Of a stretch of 64,000 nt of DNA, positions 1 through 8,185 are shown in pieces. Position 1 is the first letter of the stretch; every line of letters begins with the position of its first letter. Below the pieces are notes generated by a model. That model had not been told where the DNA came from, made no database searches, and was given only the letters and a program-made list of their open reading frames with translations. The stretch is from Neolewinella xylanilytica (lineage in GTDB: Bacteria > Bacteroidota > Bacteroidia > Chitinophagales > Saprospiraceae). The position numbers and the translations under genes are program-made. The stretch is taken from NCBI RefSeq assembly GCF_002934605.1, contig NZ_PTJC01000006.1, positions 1,798,001 to 1,862,000 on the forward strand. The letters are read 5' to 3'.

Positions 1-445
1 AACCGGAATTGCTATAAAGGTCAAACACGCTGAATACGGTGAATTTACAGTCACTTCCCACGATAACACTGTAACTGGCGGGAATGACTTGGCCACCGGG
101 CAGGTGATAGCTAAAGTCAATATTCAAGTTCTCGGTGGTGTCGGCGAAAATTGCGGTAATCGGTACTGCCTCCGTACCCATGGGTACCGTATCACCTGGA
201 AGGTTGGAGCCGGTGATGAATCTTGGTGCCATGTCAAACGTCCCGGTGATGTCCGGTGGATGAACACCCCCGTAAATGGGATGTCCGAGTTCCTTTAGTC
301 CGTCGATGACTGCATCTGAAACGAATTGTCTTACATCGGGGATCAAGCCATTCTCATCAACCTCATCGTCGTCCGAAATTCCGTCGCAGGACGTGAAGTA
401 CAGGGCCGCCAGCAGGGCGTAGCCGATCAATTTAAAATACTGCAT
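1..445 (-). CDS. Hypothetical lipoprotein, 3' end outside the window
   Basis: The reverse strand reads open from an ATG at 445 to the window edge, giving 148 complete codons and no stop, so the C-terminus is missing. The N-terminus is a short basic segment (MQYFK), a hydrophobic stretch and a cysteine at residue 20 in the context YFTSC, which fits a relaxed Bacteroidota lipoprotein signal. An acidic DDDE linker follows, as is usual in surface lipoproteins of this phylum. The rest (for example HPPDITGTFDMAPRFI around residues 63-78) is not a family I can name. It is divergent from the AraC-type gene across 125 bp. Lipoprotein status is inferred from the signal only. Confidence 0.75.
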   Translation of the reverse strand, partial: MQYFKLIGYALLAALYFTSCDGISDDDEVDENGLIPDVRQFVSDAVIDGLKELGHPIYGGVHPPDITGTFDMAPRFITGSNLPGDTVPMGTEAVPITAIFADTTENLNIDFSYHLPGGQVIPASYSVIVGSDCKFTVFSVFDLYSNSG

Positions 446-570
446 AACAACAAAATTTAGGGGAAGCACCACCGCAACAGCGCGGCGTGATAGACAGCTA
501 ATGCCCGCTTCCGGCACGCGGTAACCTTGTCGGATCATGTATATTTTGCAGCGGTAATCCTGCCATAAGC

Positions 571-1767
571 TTGCCCCCCGACCAGGTGGATCTTTCGCTC
601 CTTTCCCTCCCTCTTCAATCCGCCCTGCTGCTGGCCGAAATGGCCTTCTGCCTGTTGTTTGGATTGTTGCTACTCCGGCATTCCTTGCTAACCCCTCGCC
701 CGGCGGCCGGGTGGCTGGCCCTTATCCTGTTGTTATCTACCCTTTACCTCGTACCCTGGGCGGCCGGACATCTGGGTTGGTACGGCCGCGACGGCTACCG
801 CGAGTTGCTCTTCTACGTTCCCTTCCAGCAGTTGCTGTTGATCGGTCCCTGCGTCTACGCCTACGTACGTGCGCTGCTGAATCCCGGTCATCGCACCCGG
901 GGGCGGGGGTGGTGGCACTTTCTGCCGGCTTTAGTATACCTGCTGTACAGCCTGGTCATGTTCCTGTGGGATGCTTTCGCCGCGGGGAGTTATTCCTTTT
1001 ACGGGGACGGTCGGGACCGGGACCTGGACCCCTGGTATCAGACGGTGGGCTTTGCCAGTTTGCTGATCTACACCCTACTGTCCATACGGCGCTACCATCG
1101 TTATCGCCGCGACATCGTCTCGGAGGTGAGCTACTCCGACGCCATTACCTATCGTTGGGTAAGGAGGTATTTGCTCCTGCTGTTGCTACTGGTCGGGCTA
1201 CGGCTCACTTTCCTGATCGCCTATCCCGACTTCGGGAGTTTCGGGCAGAAGTTCTGGTATTACCTGGCCTTCGGTGCCGTCAGCATGATGGTCGCGGTAG
1301 CCGGCTATACCGAAGCCATCCGGCGCGAAGCGAGCGGACATTTAGCCGTGCCCGAACTACCCGGGCCGGAGCCGCCTGAGACCGAAAAGGAGACCCCCTA
1401 TCCCGAAATGGACGCGGCTGACCTGGCGGACTGGAAGATCCGTCTGACCACGCTAATGGACGAGCAGCAGCCCCATCGGAACGCTCAACTCAATCTGACC
1501 GACCTGGCGCAACAGCTCGGCCTGACCCGCCGGCAGACGTCGGCCGTGATCAACCGGGAATTTGCCTGCAATTTCAATGACTTCATCAATCGGTACCGCA
1601 TCCGCGCGGTCAGCCGTGCCATCGACCGGGGGGAGCACCGCCAACGTACCCTGCTGGCACTGGCGCTGGAGGCCGGGTTCAATTCAAAAACCACCTTCAA
1701 CCGCGTCTTCAAGCGTGAGACCGGCCAAACGCCCCGACAATACGTGGCATCCCTGGCAAAAAAGTAG
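571..1767 (+). CDS. Membrane-anchored AraC-family transcriptional regulator
   Basis: About seven hydrophobic segments lie between residues 15 and 255, followed by a charged linker and a C-terminal AraC-type double helix-turn-helix (about residues 305-395; LTDLAQQLGLTRRQTSAVIN, then LEAGFNSKTTFNRVFKRETG). In Bacteroidota such 7TM-HTH_18 proteins are thought to sense a signal at the membrane and bind DNA directly; the ligand is unknown. The reading frame opens at a TTG (571); an ATG at 640 would give 375 residues but trims the first membrane segment. A near-consensus -7 box (TATATTTTG, one T too long) lies at 540-548. The target may be a neighbour, but nothing in the sequence shows which. Confidence 0.85.
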   Translation: MPPDQVDLSLLSLPLQSALLLAEMAFCLLFGLLLLRHSLLTPRPAAGWLALILLLSTLYLVPWAAGHLGWYGRDGYRELLFYVPFQQLLLIGPCVYAYVRALLNPGHRTRGRGWWHFLPALVYLLYSLVMFLWDAFAAGSYSFYGDGRDRDLDPWYQTVGFASLLIYTLLSIRRYHRYRRDIVSEVSYSDAITYRWVRRYLLLLLLLVGLRLTFLIAYPDFGSFGQKFWYYLAFGAVSMMVAVAGYTEAIRREASGHLAVPELPGPEPPETEKETPYPEMDAADLADWKIRLTTLMDEQQPHRNAQLNLTDLAQQLGLTRRQTSAVINREFACNFNDFINRYRIRAVSRAIDRGEHRQRTLLALALEAGFNSKTTFNRVFKRETGQTPRQYVASLAKK

Positions 1768-1837
1768 TGCCAAATCGTGCGACGGGGCGCAGGAACCGTG
1801 GAATTCCGGGTACTTGCAGCCAATTAAGAACAGACCC

Positions 1838-3475
1838 ATGCTCCGACTCCTTTTGCTGTGCTTCCCGGTGGCCCTTATCGGTCAGCCGAATACCTTTCCA
1901 ACCGGCTGGCAGGATTCCCTCCGGACGTTGTTGCAGGCTGATGTCCCGGAGGGTGGGCCCGGCGGCGCGCTGGGTGTCGTGCATCGGGGCGAAGTGATTT
2001 TCGAAGCCTACGTAGGATTGGCCGATCTGGAAACGGAAGCCCCCATCGGCCCGGCTACCCGCTTCAACGTCGCCTCCAACGCCAAGCAGTTCACCGCCCT
2101 CTGCGTGCTGCGGCTGGCGGAGGAAGGGAAACTGGATTTGCAGGACGATATCCGGCGCTACCTCCCCGATGTATTACCCGGCATAGATTCAGCTATCCGG
2201 ATCGAGCACCTGGTCACCCACACCAGCGGGATCCGCGACGTATACAATCTCTGGTCGCTGCAGGGCATCACCTGGTGGAAAGAGACGCTATCCAACGAGG
2301 ACGCATACCAACTCCTGCTAAAGCAAACCGATCTGAATTTCGATCCTGGGAGCCACTACCTCTATAGCAACTCGAACTACCTGCTGCTTACTAAGCTGGT
2401 GGAAGCGATAACCGGCGTGTCATTTACCAACTACGCCGACCGGCTCTTCTCCGACCTGGGGATGCGGCAAACCACTTTTTTAGCCGATCACCGCCTACCG
2501 GTCCCCCAGTTGGCCCGACCTTATTTCAATTTCGATACCTGGCAGACGTACGAATGGCTCAGCGATCTGCACGGTGACGGCGCGCTCTTCACCACACTAG
2601 GCGATCAGCTCCACTACGAGCAACTGCGCACCCGGCCGGACGCGGTCGATTCTACGCTCGCTAGGGCGGTTATCAGGAGTCAGGGACTCCCGTGGCCGAA
2701 TCCCGGTGCCTATGGCTTTGGCGTCGAGTACGGGGATTATCGCGGCCAACCGATCAGCTTTCACAACGGTAGCACGGGGGCCTGGAAAGCGTCGGTATTG
2801 CGCTTTCCGGAGTTCGATCTCGCCATTGTGGTGACAAACAACAGCGGGAAGTTCTTTAGTTACGATCTCGCCCGCGACGTGGCCGATGTATTGTTGGCGG
2901 GCATCCTGAAGCGGGAACGGTACCCATCCGTTCCCGAACCAAATTTTCACCCCGATGCGAACGTGGCCCCCGTGGGCATCTACGGTGCTACGGAAGGCTA
3001 CGCGATCCGGATCGAAGCGGAAAACGGTGACACCCTCATCCTCCACCGGTACGGCCGGTCGGATATAAGGGTAGAACCAGTGGACGAGGGGATCTATCGC
3101 GAAATTACCGATACCACTTTTTACCAGACTTTCGACCGCGGCCCGGACGGCAGCGACCGAATTACGCTGTATCACCCGATCCATGCCCCGTACTCCCTTT
3201 CCAAAGCCGATCCGCCGGTAGAGGAAACGACTATACCAGGAGCTGATGTTTCCGGCTCTTTCCACAATACAGAAACGGGGGTCGAACTGACCGTGTCCTT
3301 CGGGCCTGGCGACCGCACGATGGTCCTTGGAGGAGATTCGTTAGTAGTAGAACCCTTCACGGAGCGGATGTGGGTTACCAGGGGATATACCTTCCTGACG
3401 TCCACCGAGCATGACCGCCCCGTGCTGTACCTGTTCGATGACCGCTTACGGTGGGTACGTTTCGACCAAAAGTGA
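1838..3475 (+). CDS. Serine hydrolase, beta-lactamase/penicillin-binding-protein fold
   Basis: A 545-residue exported protein with a signal peptide (MLRLLLLCFPVALIG) and a class C beta-lactamase-like domain. The catalytic motifs are all visible: S80-N-A-K83 (SxxK), Y176-S-N178 (YxN) and H309-N-G311 in place of KTG. About 150 residues of C-terminal beta-rich sequence follow. Relatives include D-aminopeptidases, esterases and PBP4-like enzymes, so the substrate cannot be given; periplasmic peptide or ester hydrolysis is likely. The frame is open from 1562, but only the ATG at 1838 gives a signal peptide. It starts 70 bp after the AraC-type gene on the same strand and may be its target. Confidence 0.88.
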   Translation: MLRLLLLCFPVALIGQPNTFPTGWQDSLRTLLQADVPEGGPGGALGVVHRGEVIFEAYVGLADLETEAPIGPATRFNVASNAKQFTALCVLRLAEEGKLDLQDDIRRYLPDVLPGIDSAIRIEHLVTHTSGIRDVYNLWSLQGITWWKETLSNEDAYQLLLKQTDLNFDPGSHYLYSNSNYLLLTKLVEAITGVSFTNYADRLFSDLGMRQTTFLADHRLPVPQLARPYFNFDTWQTYEWLSDLHGDGALFTTLGDQLHYEQLRTRPDAVDSTLARAVIRSQGLPWPNPGAYGFGVEYGDYRGQPISFHNGSTGAWKASVLRFPEFDLAIVVTNNSGKFFSYDLARDVADVLLAGILKRERYPSVPEPNFHPDANVAPVGIYGATEGYAIRIEAENGDTLILHRYGRSDIRVEPVDEGIYREITDTTFYQTFDRGPDGSDRITLYHPIHAPYSLSKADPPVEETTIPGADVSGSFHNTETGVELTVSFGPGDRTMVLGGDSLVVEPFTERMWVTRGYTFLTSTEHDRPVLYLFDDRLRWVRFDQK

Positions 3476-3490
3476 CGGATCGGCAGCCCG

Positions 3491-5065
3491 CTACTTCCGC
3501 GACTCAGTATAGAGCTTGGTCAGGTAGCGGTAGCGCGGTTCCGCCTGGAACGGTTCGGCTTCGCTGTCGGCGTCGAGGATCATCACTTCCGGAGTTTCCC
3601 CTTCGCTGAGGGCGGGCCATTCCGGTAGTCCTTCGCCGTTGGGATTGCCGGTTTTCACGAAATTGGCGAGATAGGTGAGCATGGTTTCGGCGGTTTTCCG
3701 GTCGGCTTCCTGCCAGTCGTAGCCATCGGAAACGTCCAGCGTATTCAGGAAATATTCGATATCGGTAGCGTGGGCGGCACCCGGCATCTCCATCGGATGT
3801 TCTTGTCCCTTCAGCGGCGGACGAATTTGGTCGAAACGGTAGCGATATACCGGTTGGTCGCTGTTGCGGCGATGGAGGTCCGCCCAGTTCCAGGTGCCGA
3901 GCACGATCCAGGTATCCGAAGCCAGCTCGATGGCGGAGCGGGTGGGTTGGTCCGCCGGATAGAATTCGAGCAGCTCCTCCGCCCGGTTCGGAAATTGCTC
4001 CGCGACCAGCGAACGGAAAGCTTCCTCCGTTTCCGGGAAGCGTCCCCAGGGGCGTTCGGTACTTGTCCAGCCAACCAGCAGGGGCACCTGCGCCTGATCG
4101 CCGTTCATCATGGTCGCGGTAGGGTCTTCGGTGAAGAAATGTCCGTCGATGACCACCGGCGGGCCGCCTAGCTGACCGCTATTGTACGCTTCGTAAATGC
4201 GGCGGGTTGACGCGGCCCGGAGGTCGGCGAGGGAGGCGAAGTCGTTGGCCTCCAGGAAGCGTTCGCCCCATTGCTCCCCTTGCTCCAGAGCGACTACGGG
4301 GCGTTGGGGATTGACAACACTGCCGCTTTCCCCTACCGCGCCGGCCAGCAGGTCGCGGGCGAGTGGCGAAACCGTCTGGGCGCTCACCGACATCGATCCG
4401 GCGCTTTCGCCGGCGATGGTGATCTTATCGGGGTCACCACCGAAGGCTTCGATGTTGTCCTTCACCCACTGAATGGCCGCGGCCTGGTCCATTAAGCCGT
4501 AGTTGCCCGAACCACCGTAGTCCGACTCCGCGGAAAGCTCCGGGTGGGCCAGGAAGCCGAAGATGTTGAGCCGGTAGTTGGGAGTCACTACTACCACGCC
4601 CTCCCGGGCCAACGTTTCCCCGTCGTAGCGGCGCTCGTCGCCCGATCCGGCCTGGAAGCCGCCGCCGTAGAAGTAGACGAGGACGGGCAGGCCGGTCTCA
4701 CCCGCTTTCGCCGGCGTCCAGACGTTGAGGTACAGGCAGTCTTCGCTGACCGACGGCGAACGAAAGCGCATGTCGTCGTAAACGTAGCGTTGTACGGGCC
4801 GCGGACCGAACTCCTTGGCCATCCGCACGCCATCCCAATTGGTGGCCGGTTGGGGAGGTTGCCACCGTAGCTCGCCGGTGGGCGGGGCGGCAAAGGGAAT
4901 GCCCAGGTAGCGTTGCACCCCGGTACGGGTACTGTATTCCCCCTCGAGCGTGCCGTTTTCGACCTGGGTGGTCACGGAAAATCCGAATTGCAGTTCCTGC
5001 GCTCCGGCGCCCGAAGTAAGGCAACTCAGGAGCGCGAGCAGAAAGAGGTGGCGGTAACGGTTCAT
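3491..5065 (-). CDS. Carboxylesterase, type B family
   Basis: A 524-residue secreted alpha/beta hydrolase with a signal peptide of about 22 residues ending GAGA-Q. It carries the type-B signature EDCLYLNVWTP (residues 108-118), the oxyanion YFYGGGF (131-137) and the nucleophile elbow GESAGS with Ser221. Glu337 (STE) and His432 (GAAHATDIEYF) fit the rest of the triad. The length is normal for the family. These enzymes hydrolyse carboxylic esters; para-nitrobenzyl esterases and cholinesterase-like proteins are relatives, and the natural substrate is unknown. It converges on the serine hydrolase gene with a 15-bp gap and is divergent from the gamma-glutamyltransferase gene. Confidence 0.9.
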   Translation of the reverse strand: MNRYRHLFLLALLSCLTSGAGAQELQFGFSVTTQVENGTLEGEYSTRTGVQRYLGIPFAAPPTGELRWQPPQPATNWDGVRMAKEFGPRPVQRYVYDDMRFRSPSVSEDCLYLNVWTPAKAGETGLPVLVYFYGGGFQAGSGDERRYDGETLAREGVVVVTPNYRLNIFGFLAHPELSAESDYGGSGNYGLMDQAAAIQWVKDNIEAFGGDPDKITIAGESAGSMSVSAQTVSPLARDLLAGAVGESGSVVNPQRPVVALEQGEQWGERFLEANDFASLADLRAASTRRIYEAYNSGQLGGPPVVIDGHFFTEDPTATMMNGDQAQVPLLVGWTSTERPWGRFPETEEAFRSLVAEQFPNRAEELLEFYPADQPTRSAIELASDTWIVLGTWNWADLHRRNSDQPVYRYRFDQIRPPLKGQEHPMEMPGAAHATDIEYFLNTLDVSDGYDWQEADRKTAETMLTYLANFVKTGNPNGEGLPEWPALSEGETPEVMILDADSEAEPFQAEPRYRYLTKLYTESRK

Positions 5066-5187
5066 GCTTTTCGATCGACTTTACGCCAAGGTAAGGCATA
5101 CCGACTTCTCCGAATGGGGAAATTGGTGTGCCTGACACCCGCACACGCCGGTCAGGATTCGATATATTACGAGCCAAGAACCTGCCT

Positions 5188-6882
5188 ATGCAACTCCGGC
5201 TTTACCTACTGTCCGTTTGCTTCCTTACGAATTTCATCCTTATGGCCCAGGATCGCATCACCGGCTCCCTCGACGTTACCCGCTCCGAAGTGCTCGCCCG
5301 CCAGGGGATGGTGGCCACTTCTCACCCCCTGGCCACCCAGATCGGATTGCAAATCCTGAAGGACGGCGGCAACGCCATCGACGCGGCCATTGCCGCCAAC
5401 GCCGCTCTCGGACTGATGGAGCCCACCGGCTGCGGGGTGGGGGGCGATCTGTTCGCGATTGTTTGGGACGCGGAAACTCAGCAGGCCTACGGTCTGAATG
5501 CCAGCGGCCGGTCGCCCGCCGGCATGACCCTGGCCGACCTGAAGGCGAAGCAACTGGACAAGATTCCCTCCCTGGGTCCGCTACCGGTCAGCGTGCCGGG
5601 CGCGGTCGACGGGTGGTTTTCCCTCCACGAGCGTTTCGGAAGTCTGCCGATGGACAGCTTATTGGCCCCGGCCATCGCGTACGCGGAGGAAGGCTTTCCC
5701 TTGACGCAGCTGATTGCCTGGTACATGCAGCGCTCCGTACCGGCGTACATCGCGCGCGGTTTTCCGAACATACGGGAAACGTACCTCGAACAGAACGGGG
5801 GAGCGCTGCCGAAGGAGGGAGAAATCTACCGCAATCCCTACCTGGCCGCCACCTACCGCAGCATCGCCGCCGGCGGCCGCGATGCCTTTTACCGCGGGGA
5901 GATCGCGAAAACCATCGCCGACTTCCTCCAGGAGCAGGGAGGTTATTTATCCGAAGCCGATCTGGCCGCTCACGAGTCCGAATGGGTCGACCCGGTATCG
6001 GTGAACTACCGGGGCTACGACGTGTGGGAGCTCCCTCCGAACGGACAGGGCATTGCCGCACTGCAAATGCTGGCGATCCTGGAGGGCTACGACTTTAGCG
6101 ATATCCCCTTCGGCAGCGCGGAACACCTCCACCTGTTCACCGAGGCGAAGAAGCTCGCCTTTGAAGACCGGGCTCAGTACTACGCGGACATGGATTTTGC
6201 CACGGTGCCCGTCGAGGAATTGATCAGTAAAGCCTACGCGGAGGAACGTCGGAAGCAAATTGGCGACCGGGCGACGGTCTACCACGCCGGTGCCATCAGC
6301 GCAGGCGAAACGATCTACCTGACCACCGCCGATAAGGACGGTAACATGGTTTCGCTCATTCAGAGCAACTACCGCGGCATGGGTTCCGGTATGGTGCCGC
6401 CCGGCCTGGGTTTCATGTTGCAAGATCGTGGCGAGCTATTTACTCTCGAGGCAGGAAAAGCAAATACGTACGCACCGGGCAAGCGTCCATTTCACACGAT
6501 CATCCCCGCTTTCATTAGCAAGGACGGTCAGCCCTGGGTCAGTTTTGGCGTCATGGGCGGCGACTTCCAGCCCCAGGGCCACACCCAGATCGTGATGAAC
6601 CTCATCGACTTCGGCATGAATCTGCAGGAAGCCGGGGACGCCACCCGCTGGGACCATACGGGCGGTACGTCACCGACGGGTGATGCGCGCAGCGAGGGAC
6701 GGATCCGCGTGGAATCGGGTATTTCGTACGAGACGATCCGGGGCCTGATCGACCGGGGGCATGACGTCGGATTTACCCGCGACGGCTACGGTGGGTACCA
6801 GGCAATTCTGCGCGATCCGGAAAACGGCGTCTACCACGGCGCATCCGAAAGCCGGAAGGACGGGCAGGCGGCGGGCTATTAG
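5188..6882 (+). CDS. ggt: Gamma-glutamyltransferase family Ntn-hydrolase
   Basis: A 564-residue exported protein that transfers or hydrolyses gamma-glutamyl groups, for example from glutathione. Landmarks are NPLAT-like SHPLATQIGLQILKDGGNA (about 45-63), NASGRSP (104-110), PNGQG (284-288) and the autocleavage site ETIYLTTADKDGN, where Thr375 is the expected N-terminal nucleophile of the small subunit. GSGMVPPGLGFMLQDRG follows. The start at 5188 gives a signal peptide (MQLRLYLLSVCFLTNFILMA); an upstream ATG-like extension to 5128 is unlikely. The last ~70 nucleotides of the gene are copied three more times downstream in a REP array. With bshC elsewhere in the window, the substrate could be a thiol other than glutathione, but that is a guess. 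Confidence 0.9.
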   Translation: MQLRLYLLSVCFLTNFILMAQDRITGSLDVTRSEVLARQGMVATSHPLATQIGLQILKDGGNAIDAAIAANAALGLMEPTGCGVGGDLFAIVWDAETQQAYGLNASGRSPAGMTLADLKAKQLDKIPSLGPLPVSVPGAVDGWFSLHERFGSLPMDSLLAPAIAYAEEGFPLTQLIAWYMQRSVPAYIARGFPNIRETYLEQNGGALPKEGEIYRNPYLAATYRSIAAGGRDAFYRGEIAKTIADFLQEQGGYLSEADLAAHESEWVDPVSVNYRGYDVWELPPNGQGIAALQMLAILEGYDFSDIPFGSAEHLHLFTEAKKLAFEDRAQYYADMDFATVPVEELISKAYAEERRKQIGDRATVYHAGAISAGETIYLTTADKDGNMVSLIQSNYRGMGSGMVPPGLGFMLQDRGELFTLEAGKANTYAPGKRPFHTIIPAFISKDGQPWVSFGVMGGDFQPQGHTQIVMNLIDFGMNLQEAGDATRWDHTGGTSPTGDARSEGRIRVESGISYETIRGLIDRGHDVGFTRDGYGGYQAILRDPENGVYHGASESRKDGQAAGY

Positions 6883-6949
6883 TAGCGCCGGCTTCAGCCG
6901 GCTAGCTGCGGGTATACCGGGCAGCCTGGCGACTGAAGTCGCCGCTACT
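6881..6949. repeat. REP-like palindromic element, copy 1
   Basis: Two 29-bp arms (6881-6909 and 6921-6949), each able to form its own small hairpin (stem GCCGGC around TTCA; stem GGCGACT around GA). The arms also pair with each other at 23 of 29 positions around GGGTATACCGG. Nested palindromes like this are typical of paired REP elements mobilised by REP-associated tyrosine (IS200-like) transposases; no such transposase is in the window. Confidence 0.85.
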
Positions 6950-7020
6950 CCCCGACCCTGTAAACGGTGTTTACCACGGTGCCCCGGAGAGCCGGAAGGA
7001 CGGGCAGGCAGCGGGCTACT

Positions 7021-7089
7021 AGTAGCGCCGGCTTCAGCCGGCTAGCTGCAGGTATACCGGGCAGCCTGGCGACTGAAGTCGCCGCTACT
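7021..7089. repeat. REP-like palindromic element, copy 2
   Basis: Copy of the element at 6881-6949, with one visible change in the centre (GCAGG for GCGGG). It has the same nested inverted-repeat structure. Confidence 0.85.
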
Positions 7090-7160
7090 CCCCGACCCGG
7101 TAAACGGTGTTTACCACGGTGCCTCGGAGAGCCGGAAGGACGGGCAGGCAGCGGGCTACT

Positions 7161-7229
7161 AGTAGCGCCGGCTTCAGCCGGCTAGCTGCAGGTATACCGG
7201 GCAGCCTGGCGACTGAAGTCGCCGCTACT
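7161..7229. repeat. REP-like palindromic element, copy 3
   Basis: Third copy, apparently identical to copy 2 across both arms. It is followed by a last ggt-tail copy that touches the 3' end of the Uma2 gene. Confidence 0.85.
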
Positions 7230-7298
7230 CCCCGACTAGGTAAACGGCGTTTACCACGGTGCATCCGAGAGCCGGAAGGACGGGCAGGCGGCGGGGCA

Positions 7299-7898
7299 CT
7301 AGACCCGGGATACGATAATGGGGGGTGGAAAAAAATCGCTCAGACGGATTTCTCCCAGCAGCGCATGCGTAAATAATTCCCCTTCCAGGTAAACTGCTTT
7401 TTTGGTATACCCACTGCCGGGGATGGGAACCGTGTACACTTCGAACTGCCGTTCCACCAGATTCACAATCCAGTATTCCGGTATCTGGCCGTCGGCGTAG
7501 ATGCCGAATTTATAGCTACGGTCCTTCTCGAGGGTGGAGTCACTGATTTCAACCACCAGATGGATATCCTCCGGGGTGGGATGCCCGGAGGCGTACCGTT
7601 GCGCATCGTAGCGAGCGACGACTACATCCGGCTCAGGCTCGGAGAGCGGCAGAATGGTGATCGGATCCTGTGTCCGGATCGTCAGCTGACCGAGATGTCT
7701 GGCATAAAGAATTTCCTGAAACCCTAGCACACAGGCGGCGTGCAACCTACCCACCGGACTCATCGGTACAATTTTACCCCGCAATAACTCGACCCTGTCT
7801 TCCGGACCGATCACCGCCGAACGAACCATAGCGTGGTACCGCTCGACGGTAAAGTCCATCGATTCGTAGGTTACGGTGCTATTTCCGAACGTTGTCAT
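7299..7898 (-). CDS. Uma2-family (DUF820) PD-(D/E)xK protein
   Basis: A 199-residue protein with the family landmarks ELLRGKIVPMSP (38-48), EPEPDVVV (87-94, with Asp91), VVEISDSTLEKDRSYK (115-130, with Glu117 and Lys130) and YADGQIPEYWIVN (134-146). These match the restriction-endonuclease-like fold of Uma2 proteins, which are abundant in cyanobacteria and Bacteroidota and whose role is unknown. The length is typical. It stands alone: its 3' end abuts the 140-bp array and carB lies upstream on the same strand after a 287-bp gap. No partner toxin, antitoxin or methylase gene is adjacent. Confidence 0.85.
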   Translation of the reverse strand: MTTFGNSTVTYESMDFTVERYHAMVRSAVIGPEDRVELLRGKIVPMSPVGRLHAACVLGFQEILYARHLGQLTIRTQDPITILPLSEPEPDVVVARYDAQRYASGHPTPEDIHLVVEISDSTLEKDRSYKFGIYADGQIPEYWIVNLVERQFEVYTVPIPGSGYTKKAVYLEGELFTHALLGEIRLSDFFPPPIIVSRV

Positions 7899-8185
7899 AC
7901 CACAAGTTAACCAATGTGGCCAATTCCGACGGGGAAGTGCCGCACCCAGTCGGGCAGACTAGTGCTTCAGGATTGAACTAAGCAATAGCTTGACGCCGAT
8001 AGCGTGGTGCTGAACGAGTGGACAAAAGTTCACCATAGCCATAGCTACGGTAAATATTTGGCCGGGACCGCCGGAGGCAGCCGCGAAGCGAACTGCAGCG
8101 CCGCGATGGCAAGTCAAGGTGCAGCTTATTTCGGTCTTGAAGCACTAGGCATTGTCAGCGTTCCTTCGCTAGGCCTGGTGAAGCC
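7899..8185. other. Intergenic gap between carB and the Uma2 gene
   Basis: 287 bp with no convincing gene. A forward open frame at 8004-8354 runs antisense into carB, has no recognisable motif and is treated as chance. I see no clear terminator for carB and no consensus promoter for the Uma2 gene. Confidence 0.6.

Larger units (their letters stand above)
6811..7303. repeat. 140-bp-period tandem array: ggt tail plus REP-like palindrome
   Basis: About 3.5 units with an exact 140-bp period. Each unit is a ~70-bp copy of the 3' end of the gamma-glutamyltransferase gene (starts near 6811, 6950, 7090 and 7230) plus a 69-bp palindromic element (6881, 7021 and 7161). The downstream tail copies keep the tag stop but are not functional genes. 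The first and last tails share bases (gcatccga, ggcggcggg) that the two middle copies have lost, so the units have diverged since amplification. 140 is not a multiple of three, so the array cannot be an in-frame protein repeat. Confidence 0.95.

Noticed and set aside
6811-7303. A CRISPR-like array
   Set aside because: The whole 140-bp unit repeats with no unique spacers, and no cas gene is present.
6761-7376. Overlapping forward open frames with a repeated SAGFSRLAAGIPGSLATEV pattern
   Set aside because: They are the 140-bp array read in shifted frames. The period is not a multiple of three, the stops recur, and the sequence is explained by the ggt tail plus the palindromic element.
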